Positions 46,796-56,818 are shown, counted from the first letter of the stretch. The stretch: 64,000 nucleotides of DNA from Pseudomonas guariconensis (GCF_015680235.1 NZ_JADLJL010000025.1:1-64000); one strand, 5' to 3'. Program-made: numbers and translations. Notes: generated from the sequence alone by a model not told the origin.

Positions 46796-48472
46796 ATGAG
46801 TAAGAACAACGATGAGTTGCAGCGGCAGGCCTCGGCAAACACCCTGGGCCTGAACCCGGTCATCGGCATTCGCCGCAAGGACCTGTTGAGTTCGGCGCGC
46901 ACCGTATTGCGCCAGGCGGTTCGCCAGCCCTTGCACAGCGCCAAGCACGTGGCGCATTTCGGCCTGGAACTGAAGAACGTACTGCTGGGCAAGTCCAGCC
47001 TGCAGCCAGGCAGCGACGACCGTCGCTTCAGCGACCCCGCCTGGAGCCACAACCCCTTGTACCGCCGCTATCTGCAGACCTACCTGGCCTGGCGCAATGA
47101 ACTGCAGGACTGGATCGGCAACAGCGACCTGTCGCCCCAGGACGTCAGCCGCGGGCAGTTCGTCATCAACCTGATGACCGAGGCGATGGCACCCACCAAT
47201 ACCCTGGCCAACCCAGCGGCGGTCAAGCGCTTCTTCGAAACCGGCGGCAAGAGCCTGCTCGATGGCCTGTCCAACCTGGCCAAGGACATGGTCAACAACG
47301 GCGGCATGCCCAGCCAGGTGAACATGGAGGCCTTCGAAGTCGGCAAGAACCTGGCCACCAGCGAAGGGGTGGTGGTCTACCGCAACGATGTGCTGGAACT
47401 GATCCAGTACAGCCCCATTACCGAGCAGGTGCACGCCCGCCCGCTGTTGATCGTGCCGCCGCAGATCAACAAGTTCTATGTCTTCGACCTGAGCCCGGAG
47501 AAGAGCCTGGCACGCTTCTGCCTGCGCTCCAACCAGCAGACCTTCATCATCAGTTGGCGCAACCCGACCAAGGCCCAGCGCGAGTGGGGCCTGTCGACCT
47601 ATATCGATGCCCTCAAGGAAGCGGTGGACGCAGTGCTGGCGATCACCGGCAGCAAGGACCTGAACATGCTGGGCGCCTGCTCGGGGGGCATTACCTGCAC
47701 CGCCCTGGTCGGCCATTACGCCGCGCTGGGTGAGAACAAGGTCAATGCCCTGACCTTGCTGGTCAGCGTGCTCGATACCACCCTGGACAACGAAGTCGCA
47801 CTGTTCGTCGACGAGCAGACCCTCGAGGCCGCCAAGCGCCACTCCTACCAGGCGGGCGTGCTCGAAGGCAGCGACATGGCCAAGGTGTTCGCCTGGATGC
47901 GCCCCAACGACCTGATCTGGAACTACTGGGTCAACAACTACCTGCTCGGCAACGAACCACCGGTGTTCGACATCCTGTTCTGGAACAACGACACCACCCG
48001 GCTGCCGGCCGCCTTCCACGGCGACCTGATCGAGATGTTCAAGAACAACCCCCTGACCCGCGCCGACGCACTGGAAGTGTGCGGCACGTCCATCGACCTG
48101 AAGAAGGTCCAGTGCGATATCTACAGCGTCGCCGGCACGGCCGATCACATCACGCCGTGGCAGTCCTGCTACCGCTCGGCCCACCTGTTCGGCGGCAAGA
48201 TCGAGTTCGTGCTGTCCAACAGCGGGCATATTCAGAGCATCCTCAACCCGCCCGGCAACCCCAAGGCCCGCTTCATGACCGGCGAGGACCGCCCGGACGA
48301 CCCGGTGGCCTGGCAGGACAACGCGATCAAGCATGCCGACTCCTGGTGGCTGCACTGGCAGGCCTGGCTGGGCGAGCGCGCGGGCGATCTCAAGAAAGCC
48401 CCTACACGCCTGGGCAATCGCACCTACAGCGCTGGCGAGTCGGCGCCAGGCACTTATGTGCACGAACGATAG
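46796..48472 (+). CDS. phaC1: Medium-chain-length PHA synthase 1
   Basis: PhaC1 polymerises (R)-3-hydroxyacyl-CoA of 6-14 carbons into polyhydroxyalkanoate at the granule surface. The 558-residue class II synthase has the lipase-like box GACSGG with the nucleophile Cys295, the catalytic Asp450 (GTADHITPW) and His478 (NSGHIQSI), and the conserved DLIWNYWVNNYLLGN. GGAG lies eight bases before the ATG. It is first in the phaC1-phaZ-phaC2-phaD run. A related synthase, phaC2, follows phaZ and shares most of its sequence pattern, so they arose by duplication. Confidence 0.98.
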   Translation: MSKNNDELQRQASANTLGLNPVIGIRRKDLLSSARTVLRQAVRQPLHSAKHVAHFGLELKNVLLGKSSLQPGSDDRRFSDPAWSHNPLYRRYLQTYLAWRNELQDWIGNSDLSPQDVSRGQFVINLMTEAMAPTNTLANPAAVKRFFETGGKSLLDGLSNLAKDMVNNGGMPSQVNMEAFEVGKNLATSEGVVVYRNDVLELIQYSPITEQVHARPLLIVPPQINKFYVFDLSPEKSLARFCLRSNQQTFIISWRNPTKAQREWGLSTYIDALKEAVDAVLAITGSKDLNMLGACSGGITCTALVGHYAALGENKVNALTLLVSVLDTTLDNEVALFVDEQTLEAAKRHSYQAGVLEGSDMAKVFAWMRPNDLIWNYWVNNYLLGNEPPVFDILFWNNDTTRLPAAFHGDLIEMFKNNPLTRADALEVCGTSIDLKKVQCDIYSVAGTADHITPWQSCYRSAHLFGGKIEFVLSNSGHIQSILNPPGNPKARFMTGEDRPDDPVAWQDNAIKHADSWWLHWQAWLGERAGDLKKAPTRLGNRTYSAGESAPGTYVHER

Positions 48473-48535
48473 GCCACCTCGATCATGGCCATTTGATACG
48501 ATGACAGAGCGACTTATCCACCTAGAGTTTCGTGC

Positions 48536-49381
48536 ATGCCGCAACCGTACATATTCAGGACCGTCGAGCTGGACAACCAGTCCATCCGCACCGCAGTCCG
48601 CCCAGGCAAGCCAGAGCTGACGCCGCTGCTGATCTTCAACGGCATCGGCGCCAACATGGAGCTGATCTTTCCGCTCATCGAGGCACTGGACCCGGACATC
48701 GAAGTCATCGCCTTCGATGTGCCCGGTGTCGGGGGTTCTTCCACGCCCAGCCGCCCGTATCGCTTTCCCGGCCTGGCCAAGCTGACCGCGCGCATGCTCG
48801 ACTACCTGGACTACGGCCAGGTCAATGTCATCGGGGTTTCCTGGGGCGGGGGCCTGGCCCAGCAGTTCGCCCATGACTACCCCGAGCGCTGCAAGAAGCT
48901 GATCCTCGCCGCCACCGCTGCCGGGGCCTTCATGGTGCCCGGCAAGCCCAAGGTGTTGTGGGCCATGGCCAGCCCCCGGCGCTATGTACAACCGTCTCAC
49001 GTGTTGCGCATTGCAGCGCAGGTCTACGGTGGCGGTTTCCGCCGCGATCCGGACCTGGCCCTGCATCATGCGGCAAAGGTGCGTTCCAGCGGCAAGACCG
49101 GCTACTACTGGCAACTGTTCGCGGGCCTGGGCTGGACCAGCATCCACTGGCTGCACAAGCTCCATCAGCCGACCCTGGTGCTGGCCGGCGACGACGACCC
49201 GTTGATCCCGCTGATCAACATGCGCCTGCTGGCCTGGCGAATTCCCAATGCCCAGCTACACATTATCGACGACGGGCACCTGTTCCTGATTACACGGGCC
49301 GAGGCGGTCGCGCCGATCATCATGAAATTCCTCCAGCAGGAACGCCAACGCGCCGTGATGCACCCTCGCCCCGGAGGCTGA
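48536..49381 (+). CDS. phaZ: Intracellular PHA depolymerase
   Basis: PhaZ hydrolyses stored medium-chain PHA to hydroxy acids. The 281-residue alpha/beta-hydrolase has the serine box VIGVSWGGGLAQQ with Ser102, then LAGDDDPLIPLINMRLL with the acidic residue near 221 and DDGHLFLITRAEAV with the catalytic His near 248. It lies between the two synthases, so synthesis and mobilisation genes are co-regulated. The ribosome-binding site is weak; the gap to phaC1 is 63 bases without a terminator. Confidence 0.97.
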   Translation: MPQPYIFRTVELDNQSIRTAVRPGKPELTPLLIFNGIGANMELIFPLIEALDPDIEVIAFDVPGVGGSSTPSRPYRFPGLAKLTARMLDYLDYGQVNVIGVSWGGGLAQQFAHDYPERCKKLILAATAAGAFMVPGKPKVLWAMASPRRYVQPSHVLRIAAQVYGGGFRRDPDLALHHAAKVRSSGKTGYYWQLFAGLGWTSIHWLHKLHQPTLVLAGDDDPLIPLINMRLLAWRIPNAQLHIIDDGHLFLITRAEAVAPIIMKFLQQERQRAVMHPRPGG

Positions 49382-49435
49382 CAACCCATGACGCCTCGAT
49401 ACGAACCTGGATGATCGCTGACGACGGAGTGAGGG

Positions 49436-51118
49436 ATGAAAGACAAACCGGCAAAAGGGACAAGACCGGCCCCGGCTGCGAGTATCAACGTACAGAACGC
49501 GATCACCGGCCTGCGCGGTCGTGACCTGTTCTCCACGCTGCGCAATGTCGGTCGCCTGAGCCTGGGCAACCCGTTGCACACCGCGCACCACCTGCTGGCC
49601 CTGGGCAGCGAGCTGGGGCGGGTGATGCTCGGCGAGACGCCGCACCAGCCACACCCGCGCGACAACCGCTTCAGCGACCCGACCTGGAGCCAGAACCCCT
49701 TCTATCGCCGCGGCCTGCAAGCCTACCTCGCCTGGCAGAAGCAGACCCGCCAATGGATCGAAGAAAGCTCGCTGGAGGACGACGAGCGTGCCCGGGTGCA
49801 TTTCCTGTTCAACCTGCTCAACGATGCCCTGGCGCCGAGCAATTCGTTGCTCAATCCGTTGGCGGTCAAGGAGTTGTTCAACACCGGCGGGCAGAGCCTG
49901 GTCCGTGGCCTGGCCCACTTGGTCGACGACCTGCGCCACAATGATGGCCTGCCGCGCCAGGTGGATGAGCGCGCTTTCGAGGTTGGCGTCAACCTGGCGA
50001 CTACACCCGGTGCGGTGGTGTTTCGCAACGAGCTGCTGGAGCTGATCCAGTACCGACCGATGAGCGAGAAACAGTACGCCCGGCCGCTGTTGGTCATCCC
50101 GCCGCAGATCAACAAGTTCTATATCTTCGACCTGGGCCCGACCAACAGCTTCGTCCAGTACATGCTCAAGAGCGGCCTGCAGGTGTTCATGGTCAGCTGG
50201 CGCAACCCTGACCCGCGCCACCGTGAGTGGGGGCTGTCGAGCTATGTGCAGGCGCTGGAGGAGGCGCTCGCGGCCTGCCGCAGCATCACCGGCAGCCGCG
50301 ACCCGAACCTGATGGGCGCCTGTGCCGGCGGGCTGACCATGGCCGCGCTGCTGGGCCACCTGCAGGCCAAGCGTCAGCTTCGCCGGGTGCGCAGCGCCAC
50401 CTACCTGGTGAGCCTGCTGGACAGCCAGTTCGACAGCCCCGCCAGCCTGTTCGCCGACGAACAGACCATCGAGGCCTCCAAGCGTCGCTCCTATCAGCGT
50501 GGCGTGCTGGACGGCGGCGAGGTGGCGCGCATCTTCGCCTGGATGCGGCCCAACGACCTGATCTGGAACTACTGGGTCAACAACTACCTGCTTGGCCGCA
50601 TGCCCCCGGCGTTCGACATCCTTTACTGGAACGCCGACAACACCCGCCTGCCCGCCGCCCTCCACGGCGAGCTGCTGGACTTCTTCAAGCTCAACCCGCT
50701 GACCCAACCGCAAGGGCTGGAAGTGTGCGGCACGCCCATCGACCTGGGGCAGGTCGACCTGGACAGCTTCACCGTCGCCGGCAACAACGACCACATCACG
50801 CCGTGGGACGCAGTCTACCGCTCGGCCCTGCTGCTCGGAGGCGATCGCCGCTTCGTGCTGGCCAACAGTGGCCATATCCAGAGCATCATCAACCCGCCCG
50901 GCAACCCCAAGGCCTTCTTCCTGGAGAACCCGACGCTTTCCAGCGACCCGCGCGCCTGGATGCACGATGCCACGCGCCGCGAAGGCAGTTGGTGGCCACA
51001 CTGGCAGGCCTGGATCGGCCAGCGCTCAGGGCGCCTGAAGGTGCCGCGCAGCGAGCTGGGCAACGCCACCTACCCACCGCTGGGCCCGGCGCCGGGCAGC
51101 TACGTACGGACGCGTTGA
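49436..51118 (+). CDS. phaC2: Medium-chain-length PHA synthase 2
   Basis: PhaC2 is the second class II PHA synthase. The 560-residue protein has GACAGGLTMA with Cys296, GNNDHITPWDAVYRS (Asp) and ANSGHIQSIINPPGNP (His). It starts with GGAG and GAGGG before ATG 49436. It resembles PhaC1 along its length, including DLIWNYWVNNYLLGR, and may prefer slightly different chain lengths. phaD starts four bases after its stop, so the two are coupled. Confidence 0.97.
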   Translation: MKDKPAKGTRPAPAASINVQNAITGLRGRDLFSTLRNVGRLSLGNPLHTAHHLLALGSELGRVMLGETPHQPHPRDNRFSDPTWSQNPFYRRGLQAYLAWQKQTRQWIEESSLEDDERARVHFLFNLLNDALAPSNSLLNPLAVKELFNTGGQSLVRGLAHLVDDLRHNDGLPRQVDERAFEVGVNLATTPGAVVFRNELLELIQYRPMSEKQYARPLLVIPPQINKFYIFDLGPTNSFVQYMLKSGLQVFMVSWRNPDPRHREWGLSSYVQALEEALAACRSITGSRDPNLMGACAGGLTMAALLGHLQAKRQLRRVRSATYLVSLLDSQFDSPASLFADEQTIEASKRRSYQRGVLDGGEVARIFAWMRPNDLIWNYWVNNYLLGRMPPAFDILYWNADNTRLPAALHGELLDFFKLNPLTQPQGLEVCGTPIDLGQVDLDSFTVAGNNDHITPWDAVYRSALLLGGDRRFVLANSGHIQSIINPPGNPKAFFLENPTLSSDPRAWMHDATRREGSWWPHWQAWIGQRSGRLKVPRSELGNATYPPLGPAPGSYVRTR

Positions 51119-51122
51119 GCGA

Positions 51123-51737
51123 ATGAAGACCCGCGAGCGGATCCTCGAATGCGCCCTGCTGCTGTTCAACCAGCAGGGCGAACCGAACGTCTCGACCTTG
51201 GAAATCGCCAACGAACTGGGTATCAGCCCGGGGAACCTGTACTACCACTTCCATGGCAAGGAACCGTTGGTGCTGGGGTTGTTCGAGCGTTTCGAGGAAG
51301 GGCTCATGCCACTGCTCGACCCACCCGTGGGGGTACGCCTGGACGCCGAGGACTACTGGTTGTTCCTGCACCTGATCGTCGAGCAGATGGCCCGCTACCG
51401 GTTTCTGTTCCAGGACCTCTCCAATCTGGCCGGGCGGTTGCCGAAGCTGGCCCGGAACATGCGCAGCCTGATCAATGCCCTCAAACGCACCCTTGCCGCC
51501 CTGCTGGCCAGCCTAAAGGCCCACGGGCAGGTGTCCAGCGAGACACAGGCGCTGGGACAACTGGTGGAGCAGATCACCCTGACATTGATGTTCTCGCTGG
51601 ATTATCAGCGGGTGCTGGGGCGGCAGGGGGATGTGGGGATCGTCGTATACCAGGTGATGATGCTGGTGGCACCCCATTTGGTAGGGCCGGCGCGGGAGGC
51701 GGCGCAGCAGCTGGCGGAGAAGTACCTGCAAGGGTAA
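51123..51737 (+). CDS. phaD: TetR-family regulator PhaD
   Basis: PhaD is the transcriptional regulator of the pha cluster, known in P. putida as an activator of phaC1 and phaI that responds to a CoA-type metabolite. The 204-residue protein has the TetR helix-turn-helix (TRERILECALLLFNQQGEPNVSTLEIANELGISPGNLYYHF, residues about 2-45) and a divergent helical ligand domain. It follows phaC2 with four bases between. Its likely targets here are the inverted repeats at 46466 and 53145. Confidence 0.93.
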   Translation: MKTRERILECALLLFNQQGEPNVSTLEIANELGISPGNLYYHFHGKEPLVLGLFERFEEGLMPLLDPPVGVRLDAEDYWLFLHLIVEQMARYRFLFQDLSNLAGRLPKLARNMRSLINALKRTLAALLASLKAHGQVSSETQALGQLVEQITLTLMFSLDYQRVLGRQGDVGIVVYQVMMLVAPHLVGPAREAAQQLAEKYLQG

Positions 51738-51767
51738 GGCTGCGGGCCTTGCGTCGTCCAGGCTGCA

Positions 51768-51845
51768 GCAATCGCGAGACAAGCCCGCTCCCACAGGGGC
51801 GGTGGTGTACCCCATTGGGAGCGGGCTTGCCCGGCGATGCAGGCG
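51768..51845. repeat. REP pair, family C/B hybrid
   Basis: One arm is the GCGAGACAAGCCCGCTCCCACAGG type and the facing arm ends GGGAGCGGGCTTGCCCGGCGATG. It lies between the convergent phaD and phaF ends. Confidence 0.85.
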
Positions 51846-51853
51846 ACGCGGTA

Positions 51854-52639
51854 TCAGGCCTGGGAAGCCGGAGTGGCCGGTGCCGCCGGGGTGCTGCTGG
51901 ACGGTGCCGCACTTGCGGTTGGCGTCGCTGCCGGCGCTGCGTTGACGGCCGGGGCCGCCTTCGCCGCAGCAGGTTTTGCCGGGGCCTTCTTCACGGCAGG
52001 TTTCTTCGCAGCGGGTTTGGCGGCTGGTTTTGCGGCTGTAGCCTTGGTTGCGGGCGCCTTGGCCGCAGGCTTGGCAGCAGCGGTTTTCGCCGCCGGCTTG
52101 GCCGCAGCCGGCTTGCTCGCCGCAGCTTTGGTCGCAGGCTTGGCCGCCGCAGCTTTCGCCGCCGGTTTGGCCGCCGCCTTAGCCAGCGGCTTGGCGGTGG
52201 ACTTGCTGGTCGCAGCCTTCGAAACCGGGGCCACCGAAGCGCCAGTCAGTTTCTCGATCTGCTTGGTCAGGCTATCGACCTGTTGGTGCAGGGCCTTGAT
52301 CTCGTTGCGGCTCGGCACACCCAGGCGCGAAATGGCGCTGTTCAGGCGCTTGTCGAAGGCCTCCTCCAGTTCGCTCCATTTGCCCAGCGCGCGCTCCTTG
52401 ACATCCGATACCCGCGAGGACGTCGCGGACTTGGCGGTGTCGGCAGCTGCCCCGGCACTTTTCTTCGCCTGCTTTTCAGCCTTCTCGCCATCCTTGACCA
52501 ACGAGTCGAACAGCTTGGGGCCGTCCTGGTCGATCTTGGAATAGATGCCCAGGCCCGCCAGCCAGATCTTTCGCGAGTACTTCTCGATCCCGCCTACCCA
52601 CGAGCCGCCTTCTTTTTCAGTGTTCTTCTTGCCAGCCAT
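51854..52639 (-). CDS. phaF: Phasin and nucleoid-associated granule protein PhaF
   Basis: PhaF coats PHA granules and links them to DNA for even segregation. The 261-residue protein has an N-terminal phasin domain (YSRKIWLAGLGIYSKIDQDGPKLFDSLVKDGE, residues about 20-60) with a coiled-coil middle, and a C-terminal histone-H1-like tail made of many AAKP/KPAAK repeats (residues about 145-235) that binds DNA. Start 52639 was chosen because AGGAGAGCAGG lies directly upstream. It is downstream of phaI by ten bases and in the same direction, so phaI-phaF is one transcript, convergent with the phaC1ZC2D run. Confidence 0.95.
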   Translation of the reverse strand: MAGKKNTEKEGGSWVGGIEKYSRKIWLAGLGIYSKIDQDGPKLFDSLVKDGEKAEKQAKKSAGAAADTAKSATSSRVSDVKERALGKWSELEEAFDKRLNSAISRLGVPSRNEIKALHQQVDSLTKQIEKLTGASVAPVSKAATSKSTAKPLAKAAAKPAAKAAAAKPATKAAASKPAAAKPAAKTAAAKPAAKAPATKATAAKPAAKPAAKKPAVKKAPAKPAAAKAAPAVNAAPAATPTASAAPSSSTPAAPATPASQA

Positions 52640-52649
52640 CCTGCTCTCC

Positions 52650-53072
52650 TTATGGTTTGCGCGCGACACGCTCGAGCAACTCGGTCAGCTGTTCGAGTTT
52701 GATGGACAGCGCCTCAACGTCATGTTTAGACGCAATGCCAAGGCGATTCAAGGCGCGGACGACCCGTGCATCGAAAGCTTTTTCGATCTTGTCCAGTTGA
52801 ACTTCGACCTTGCCGCGTACGCGGCCGACTTCCTCGGTCGCTTCGTCGATCGGATTGTTAGCGGCATCGAGCTGTTGGCCGAGCCGCTTCTTGCCACGCT
52901 TCTCGATACCTTCACCGGCCTTGACCAGCTCCTTGAAGTAATCCGAGCCTTCCTGGCCAACGCGGGCATAGGCACCCAGGCCTGCCAGCCAGATCCTGCG
53001 CGCATAGCCGCGCACCTCGCCCAGGGTGCTGCCTGGGGCGTCGTCTTTTTTCCTAACGTTCACGTTGGCCAT
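52650..53072 (-). CDS. phaI: Phasin PhaI
   Basis: This 140-residue granule-surface protein has the phasin segment YARRIWLAGLGAYARVGQEGSDYFKELVKAGEGIEKRG, very like the N-terminus of PhaF, then a coiled-coil (QLDKIEKAFDARVVRALNRLGIASKHDVEAL). It lacks the AAKP DNA-binding tail. Start 53072 has GAGG upstream; an in-frame start at 53129 is rejected. The PhaD-like operator at 53145-53164 lies 70 bases before it. Confidence 0.93.
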   Translation of the reverse strand: MANVNVRKKDDAPGSTLGEVRGYARRIWLAGLGAYARVGQEGSDYFKELVKAGEGIEKRGKKRLGQQLDAANNPIDEATEEVGRVRGKVEVQLDKIEKAFDARVVRALNRLGIASKHDVEALSIKLEQLTELLERVARKP

Positions 53073-53144
53073 GTTCGGCACCTCATGCTCATGAAGGGAC
53101 ATGTGCCCATTGGATGCGGGCTCGAGCATAAGGTAGGGAGGAAA

Positions 53145-53164
53145 ATTAGAATCCTCACCCTAAG
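53145..53164. promoter_or_regulatory. PhaD-like operator upstream of phaI
   Basis: ATTAGA-N8-CCTAAG keeps the TTAG...CTAA frame of the perfect site before phaC1, with the same eight-base spacing, and lies about 70 bases before phaI, which is consistent with control of the phaI-phaF transcript by PhaD. Confidence 0.7.
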
Positions 53165-53212
53165 TAAAGGAAGGCGCACGCTGCAGGGGCAACTGCCTTG
53201 GGTTGCTTGCCC

Positions 53213-53317
53213 CGGCCCGATCGCTGGCAAGCCAGCCCCCACAGGTACAGCGGTGTCTCTGAAACAGCGCAAGGCAGGTGGGAGCCGGCTTGCCGGCGAT
53301 GGGGCGCGCAGCGGCCC
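53213..53317. repeat. REP pair, family B
   Basis: Facing GATCGCTGGCAAGCCAGCCCCC and GGGAGCCGGCTTGCCGGCGATG arms flank a 45-base spacer between phaI's upstream region and the small PHA gene. Confidence 0.88.
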
Positions 53318-53344
53318 TGTACTTTGCTCGACCGGCAGCGACGA

Positions 53345-53620
53345 TCAGGCCAGCGCTTTGTCCAGCGCCCGCTCGATCTCGCCCTTGATCGAGCCGCTCA
53401 TCATCGACAGCATCATGCCGAGCTTGAGCTCCACGCGGATGGTGTCCTCGCCGATATGCACGCTGCCGTTGGCGCCGCTGCGTGACACGTCGACGCGGTC
53501 GCCCTGCCAGTTGGCCTTGAGGTCGTATTCGCGGGTCAGGCGCTCCACCAGCGCCTCGGCCTTGGCGCGCGCGGCTTCACGGCCGAGGGAGTGCTTGCGT
53601 TCAACGCTGATCTGGGTCAT
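53345..53620 (-). CDS. Small PHA-system protein (polyhydroxyalkanoic acid system family)
   Basis: This 91-residue protein (start MTQISVERKHSLGREAARAKAEALV, end GSIKGEIERALDKALA) belongs to the family found beside PHA clusters and annotated as PHA-system or granule-associated region protein. Its function is unknown. The predicted fold is an alpha-beta sandwich of the polyketide-cyclase-like kind. AGGA lies before the start at 53620. It faces away from ubiE and is oriented like phaI/phaF. Confidence 0.82.
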   Translation of the reverse strand: MTQISVERKHSLGREAARAKAEALVERLTREYDLKANWQGDRVDVSRSGANGSVHIGEDTIRVELKLGMMLSMMSGSIKGEIERALDKALA

Positions 53621-53744
53621 GCGGGTAGTCCTGGATATCAACACAATGAACGCATTATGCCCGTGCCCATCCAACGGAGCACCCCGCCAAGACAAATTGG
53701 CCCGATGCCCCTAGAATGGCGGTAATTTTTTCCGGTGAAGCGAT

Positions 53745-54515
53745 ATGAACGACCAGCGCAAAGGCGACCACGCCGAACCCACCACCCATTTCGGCTACCA
53801 GAACGTACCCGAGAGCCAGAAGGCGAAGAAAGTCGCCGAGGTGTTCCACTCCGTAGCCGCCAAGTACGACCTGATGAACGACGTCCTTTCCGGTGGCATG
53901 CACCGGTTGTGGAAGCGCTTCACCATCGAGCTGTCCGGCGTGCGCAGCGGTAACCGGGTGCTGGATATCGCCGGCGGCACGGGCGATCTGGCCGCCAAGT
54001 TCTCGCGCCTGGTCGGCCCTACCGGCCAAGTGGTGCTGGCCGACATCAACGAGTCGATGCTCAAGGTCGGCCGCGACCGTTTGCTCGATCGTGGCGTGGC
54101 GGGCAACATCGAGTTCGTCCAGGCCGACGCCGAGAAGCTGCCGTTCCCGGACAACCACTTCGACTGCGTGACCATCGCCTTCGGCCTGCGCAACGTCACC
54201 CACAAGGAAGACGCTATCCGCTCCATGCTGCGCGTGCTCAAGCCCGGTGGCCGCCTGCTGGTGCTGGAGTTCTCCAAGCCGACCAACAAGCTCATGTCCA
54301 AGGCCTACGACGCCTACTCGTTCGCCTTCATGCCCCTGGCCGGCAAGCTGATCACCAACGACTCGGAAAGCTACCGCTACCTGGCCGAATCGATCCGCAT
54401 GCACCCGGATCAGGAAACCCTCAAGGCCATGATGGTCGACGCCGGCTTCGACCGCGTCACCTACCACAACATGACCAGCGGCATCGTCGCCGTGCACCGG
54501 GGAATCAAGCCCTGA
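53745..54515 (+). CDS. ubiE: Ubiquinone/menaquinone biosynthesis methyltransferase UbiE
   Basis: UbiE C-methylates the ring of ubiquinone (and menaquinone) precursors with SAM. The 256-residue protein has the SAM motif [16 protein letters not shown] near residue 73, [14 protein letters not shown] and the post-motif [16 protein letters not shown] near residue 145. It begins with [36 protein letters not shown]. It overlaps ubiJ by one base (TGATG) and starts the ubiEJB operon. It uses the SAM made by MetK. Confidence 0.97.
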   Translation: MNDQRKGDHAEPTTHFGYQNVPESQKAKKVAEVFHSVAAKYDLMNDVLSGGMHRLWKRFTIELSGVRSGNRVLDIAGGTGDLAAKFSRLVGPTGQVVLADINESMLKVGRDRLLDRGVAGNIEFVQADAEKLPFPDNHFDCVTIAFGLRNVTHKEDAIRSMLRVLKPGGRLLVLEFSKPTNKLMSKAYDAYSFAFMPLAGKLITNDSESYRYLAESIRMHPDQETLKAMMVDAGFDRVTYHNMTSGIVAVHRGIKP

Positions 54516-55138
54516 TGCTCCTGGCCGGCCTGCTCGCCAGCGTCGAGCACGGGCTCAACCGCGTGCTGCGCATGGACAGCACGGCCCTGCCGCGCCTGGC
54601 TGCGCTCGAGGGCAAGGTGGTCGAGATCGACTGCCTGCAGCCGGCCCTGCAGCTGTTCATCCTGCCCGACGACGAAGGCCTGATGCTCGCCGCCCATTGG
54701 GAGGGCGAGGTCGACTGCACCCTGCGTGCGCCGGCCGGCAGCCTGGCCCAGCTGGCCTTGGCCAAGGACAAGACCGCCGTGCTGCACAGCCCGCAGGTCG
54801 AGCTGCACGGCGACAGCGCCGTGCTGTTGGACCTGGTCGGCGTGCTCCAGGACCTGGAACTGGACTGGGAGTACGAGCTGTCGCGCTGGCTCGGCCCCGT
54901 GGCCACCGCACTGGTCGCCGGGCACATTCGCCTGCGCGCCCGCTGGTCCCGCCAGGGCCTGTCACGCTTCAGCCAGAACCTCTCCGAGTACCTGGCCGAA
55001 GAATCCCGCACCCTGGTCGGCCGGCGCGAAGCCGAAGCGGCCTTCAGCGAGCTCGATGCTCTGAAGGTCGATATCGAACGCCTCGAGGCGCGCATTAGCC
55101 GCCTCACCCGATCCCTTGATACCAGCGATAACGCATGA
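54515..55138 (+). CDS. ubiJ: Ubiquinone biosynthesis accessory factor UbiJ (SCP2 domain)
   Basis: UbiJ (formerly YigP) is an accessory lipid-binding factor of the ubiquinone-biosynthesis complex. The 207-residue protein has the N-terminal SCP2-like domain ([37 protein letters not shown]) and a C-terminal coiled-coil ([26 protein letters not shown]). It overlaps ubiE by one base and ubiB by four bases. The equivalent E. coli operon has the same gene order. Confidence 0.93.
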   Translation: MLLAGLLASVEHGLNRVLRMDSTALPRLAALEGKVVEIDCLQPALQLFILPDDEGLMLAAHWEGEVDCTLRAPAGSLAQLALAKDKTAVLHSPQVELHGDSAVLLDLVGVLQDLELDWEYELSRWLGPVATALVAGHIRLRARWSRQGLSRFSQNLSEYLAEESRTLVGRREAEAAFSELDALKVDIERLEARISRLTRSLDTSDNA

Positions 55139-56745
55139 AGCTGCTCGCCGTCCGCCGTCTGTTGCGCATCCAGCGCGTCGTGATCCGCTACCGCCTCGAT
55201 GACCTGCTGTTCGACCTTCCCCTGCCCTGGTGGCTGATGAGCCTGCGCCTGCTGCTGCCCTGGCGCTGGCTGCCGCGCAAGCCATCCGCGCTCAGCCGCG
55301 GCGCACGCCTGCGCATGGCCCTGCAGGACCTGGGGCCGATCTTCATCAAGTTCGGCCAGTTGCTGTCCACCCGCCGCGACCTGCTGCCCACCGACATCGC
55401 CGACGAGCTGATGCTGCTGCAGGACCGGGTGCCGCCCTTCGACCCGAAGAAAGCCGTGGCACTGATCGAGGAACAACTTGGCGCCAAGGTCGGCGAGGTG
55501 TTCAGCCGTTTCGACGTCGAGCCGCTGGCCTCGGCCTCGGTGGCCCAGGTGCATGCAGCACGCCTCAAGAGCGGCGAAGAGGTCGTGGTCAAGGTGGTAC
55601 GCCCGGGCCTCAAGCCTGTGATCGCCCAGGACCTGGCCTGGTTGTTCCTGATTGCCAAGGGCGCCGAGCGGGTGTCCGCCGACGCGCGCCGCCTGCACCC
55701 GGTCGAAGTGGTCAGCGACTACGAGAAGACCATCTACGACGAGCTTGACCTGCTGCGCGAGGCGGCCAACGCCAGCCAGCTGCGCCGCAACTTCGAAGGC
55801 TCGGACCTGATGTACGTGCCCCAGGTGTACTGGGACTGGTGCCGCCCCAAGGTGCTGGTGATGGAGCGTATCTATGGCGTGCCGGTCACCGACCTGGCCA
55901 CCCTGGCCGACCAGCGCACCGACATGAAGCTCTTGGCCGAGCGCGGTGTGGAGATCTTCTTCACCCAGGTGTTCCGCGACAGCTTCTTCCATGCCGACAT
56001 GCACCCGGGCAACATCTTCGTCAGCACCGTCAAGCCGTGGAGCCCGCAGTACATCGCCATCGACTGCGGCATCGTCGGCAGCCTCACCGCCGAGGACCAG
56101 GACTACCTGGCGCGCAACCTGATCGCCTTCTTCAAGCGTGACTACCGCCGCGTCGCCCAGTTGCACATCGACTCCGGCTGGGTGCCGGCGCAGACCAAGG
56201 TCAACGAGTTCGAGGCGGCGATCCGCACGGTGTGCGAGCCGATCTTCGAAAAGCCGCTCAAGGACATCTCCTTCGGCCAGGTGCTGATGCGCCTGTTCCA
56301 GACCGCCCGGCGCTTCAACATGGAAGTCCAGCCGCAACTGGTGCTGCTGCAGAAGACCCTGCTCAACATCGAAGGCCTGGGCCGCCAGCTGTACCCCGAC
56401 CTGGACCTGTGGAGCACCGCCAAGCCGTACCTGGAGCGCTGGATGCGCGAGCGCATGAGCCCCAAGGCGGTGTTCGGCAACCTGCAGAGCCAGGTGGAGC
56501 AACTGCCACACCTGGCCGACATGACCCGCGACCTGCTCGAACGCCTGTCGCAACCGCACCTGCACGACCCGCAGATGCCCGAGCGCCGTCGCCAGGGTGA
56601 CCGCTGGGCCCTGCGCCTGCTGGGCGCGGGCCTGCTCGCAGGCGGCGCTACGTTGGCCGCCGGTGCCGCCAGCCTCAGCGCCCCGGCCGCCTGGCCGGCC
56701 TGGCTGATGTGGGCGGCCGGGCTTTACCTGGTCGTGCGCCAATAG
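55135..56745 (+). CDS. ubiB: Probable protein kinase UbiB (ADCK family)
   Basis: UbiB is an atypical kinase-like ATPase that supports ubiquinone synthesis. The 536-residue protein has the KxGQ motif near [16 protein letters not shown] (residue 72), the alanine-rich loop [17 protein letters not shown] near 125, the RTDMK/MHPGNIF catalytic region near 275-295 and two C-terminal membrane helices (about 498-533). It overlaps ubiJ by four bases and precedes hisI by 73 bases. Confidence 0.97.
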   Translation: MKLLAVRRLLRIQRVVIRYRLDDLLFDLPLPWWLMSLRLLLPWRWLPRKPSALSRGARLRMALQDLGPIFIKFGQLLSTRRDLLPTDIADELMLLQDRVPPFDPKKAVALIEEQLGAKVGEVFSRFDVEPLASASVAQVHAARLKSGEEVVVKVVRPGLKPVIAQDLAWLFLIAKGAERVSADARRLHPVEVVSDYEKTIYDELDLLREAANASQLRRNFEGSDLMYVPQVYWDWCRPKVLVMERIYGVPVTDLATLADQRTDMKLLAERGVEIFFTQVFRDSFFHADMHPGNIFVSTVKPWSPQYIAIDCGIVGSLTAEDQDYLARNLIAFFKRDYRRVAQLHIDSGWVPAQTKVNEFEAAIRTVCEPIFEKPLKDISFGQVLMRLFQTARRFNMEVQPQLVLLQKTLLNIEGLGRQLYPDLDLWSTAKPYLERWMRERMSPKAVFGNLQSQVEQLPHLADMTRDLLERLSQPHLHDPQMPERRRQGDRWALRLLGAGLLAGGATLAAGAASLSAPAAWPAWLMWAAGLYLVVRQ

Positions 56746-56818
56746 CCAGCTGCGCAGCTGGCTGGCACACTAGCGCAAAGGGCCCGGCACTGGCGCGGGC
56801 CCGGATTTGGAGTCGACG

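Noticed and set aside
46715-49165. Long frame opposite phaC1 and phaZ
   Set aside because: Shadow frame; no domain or ribosome-binding site.
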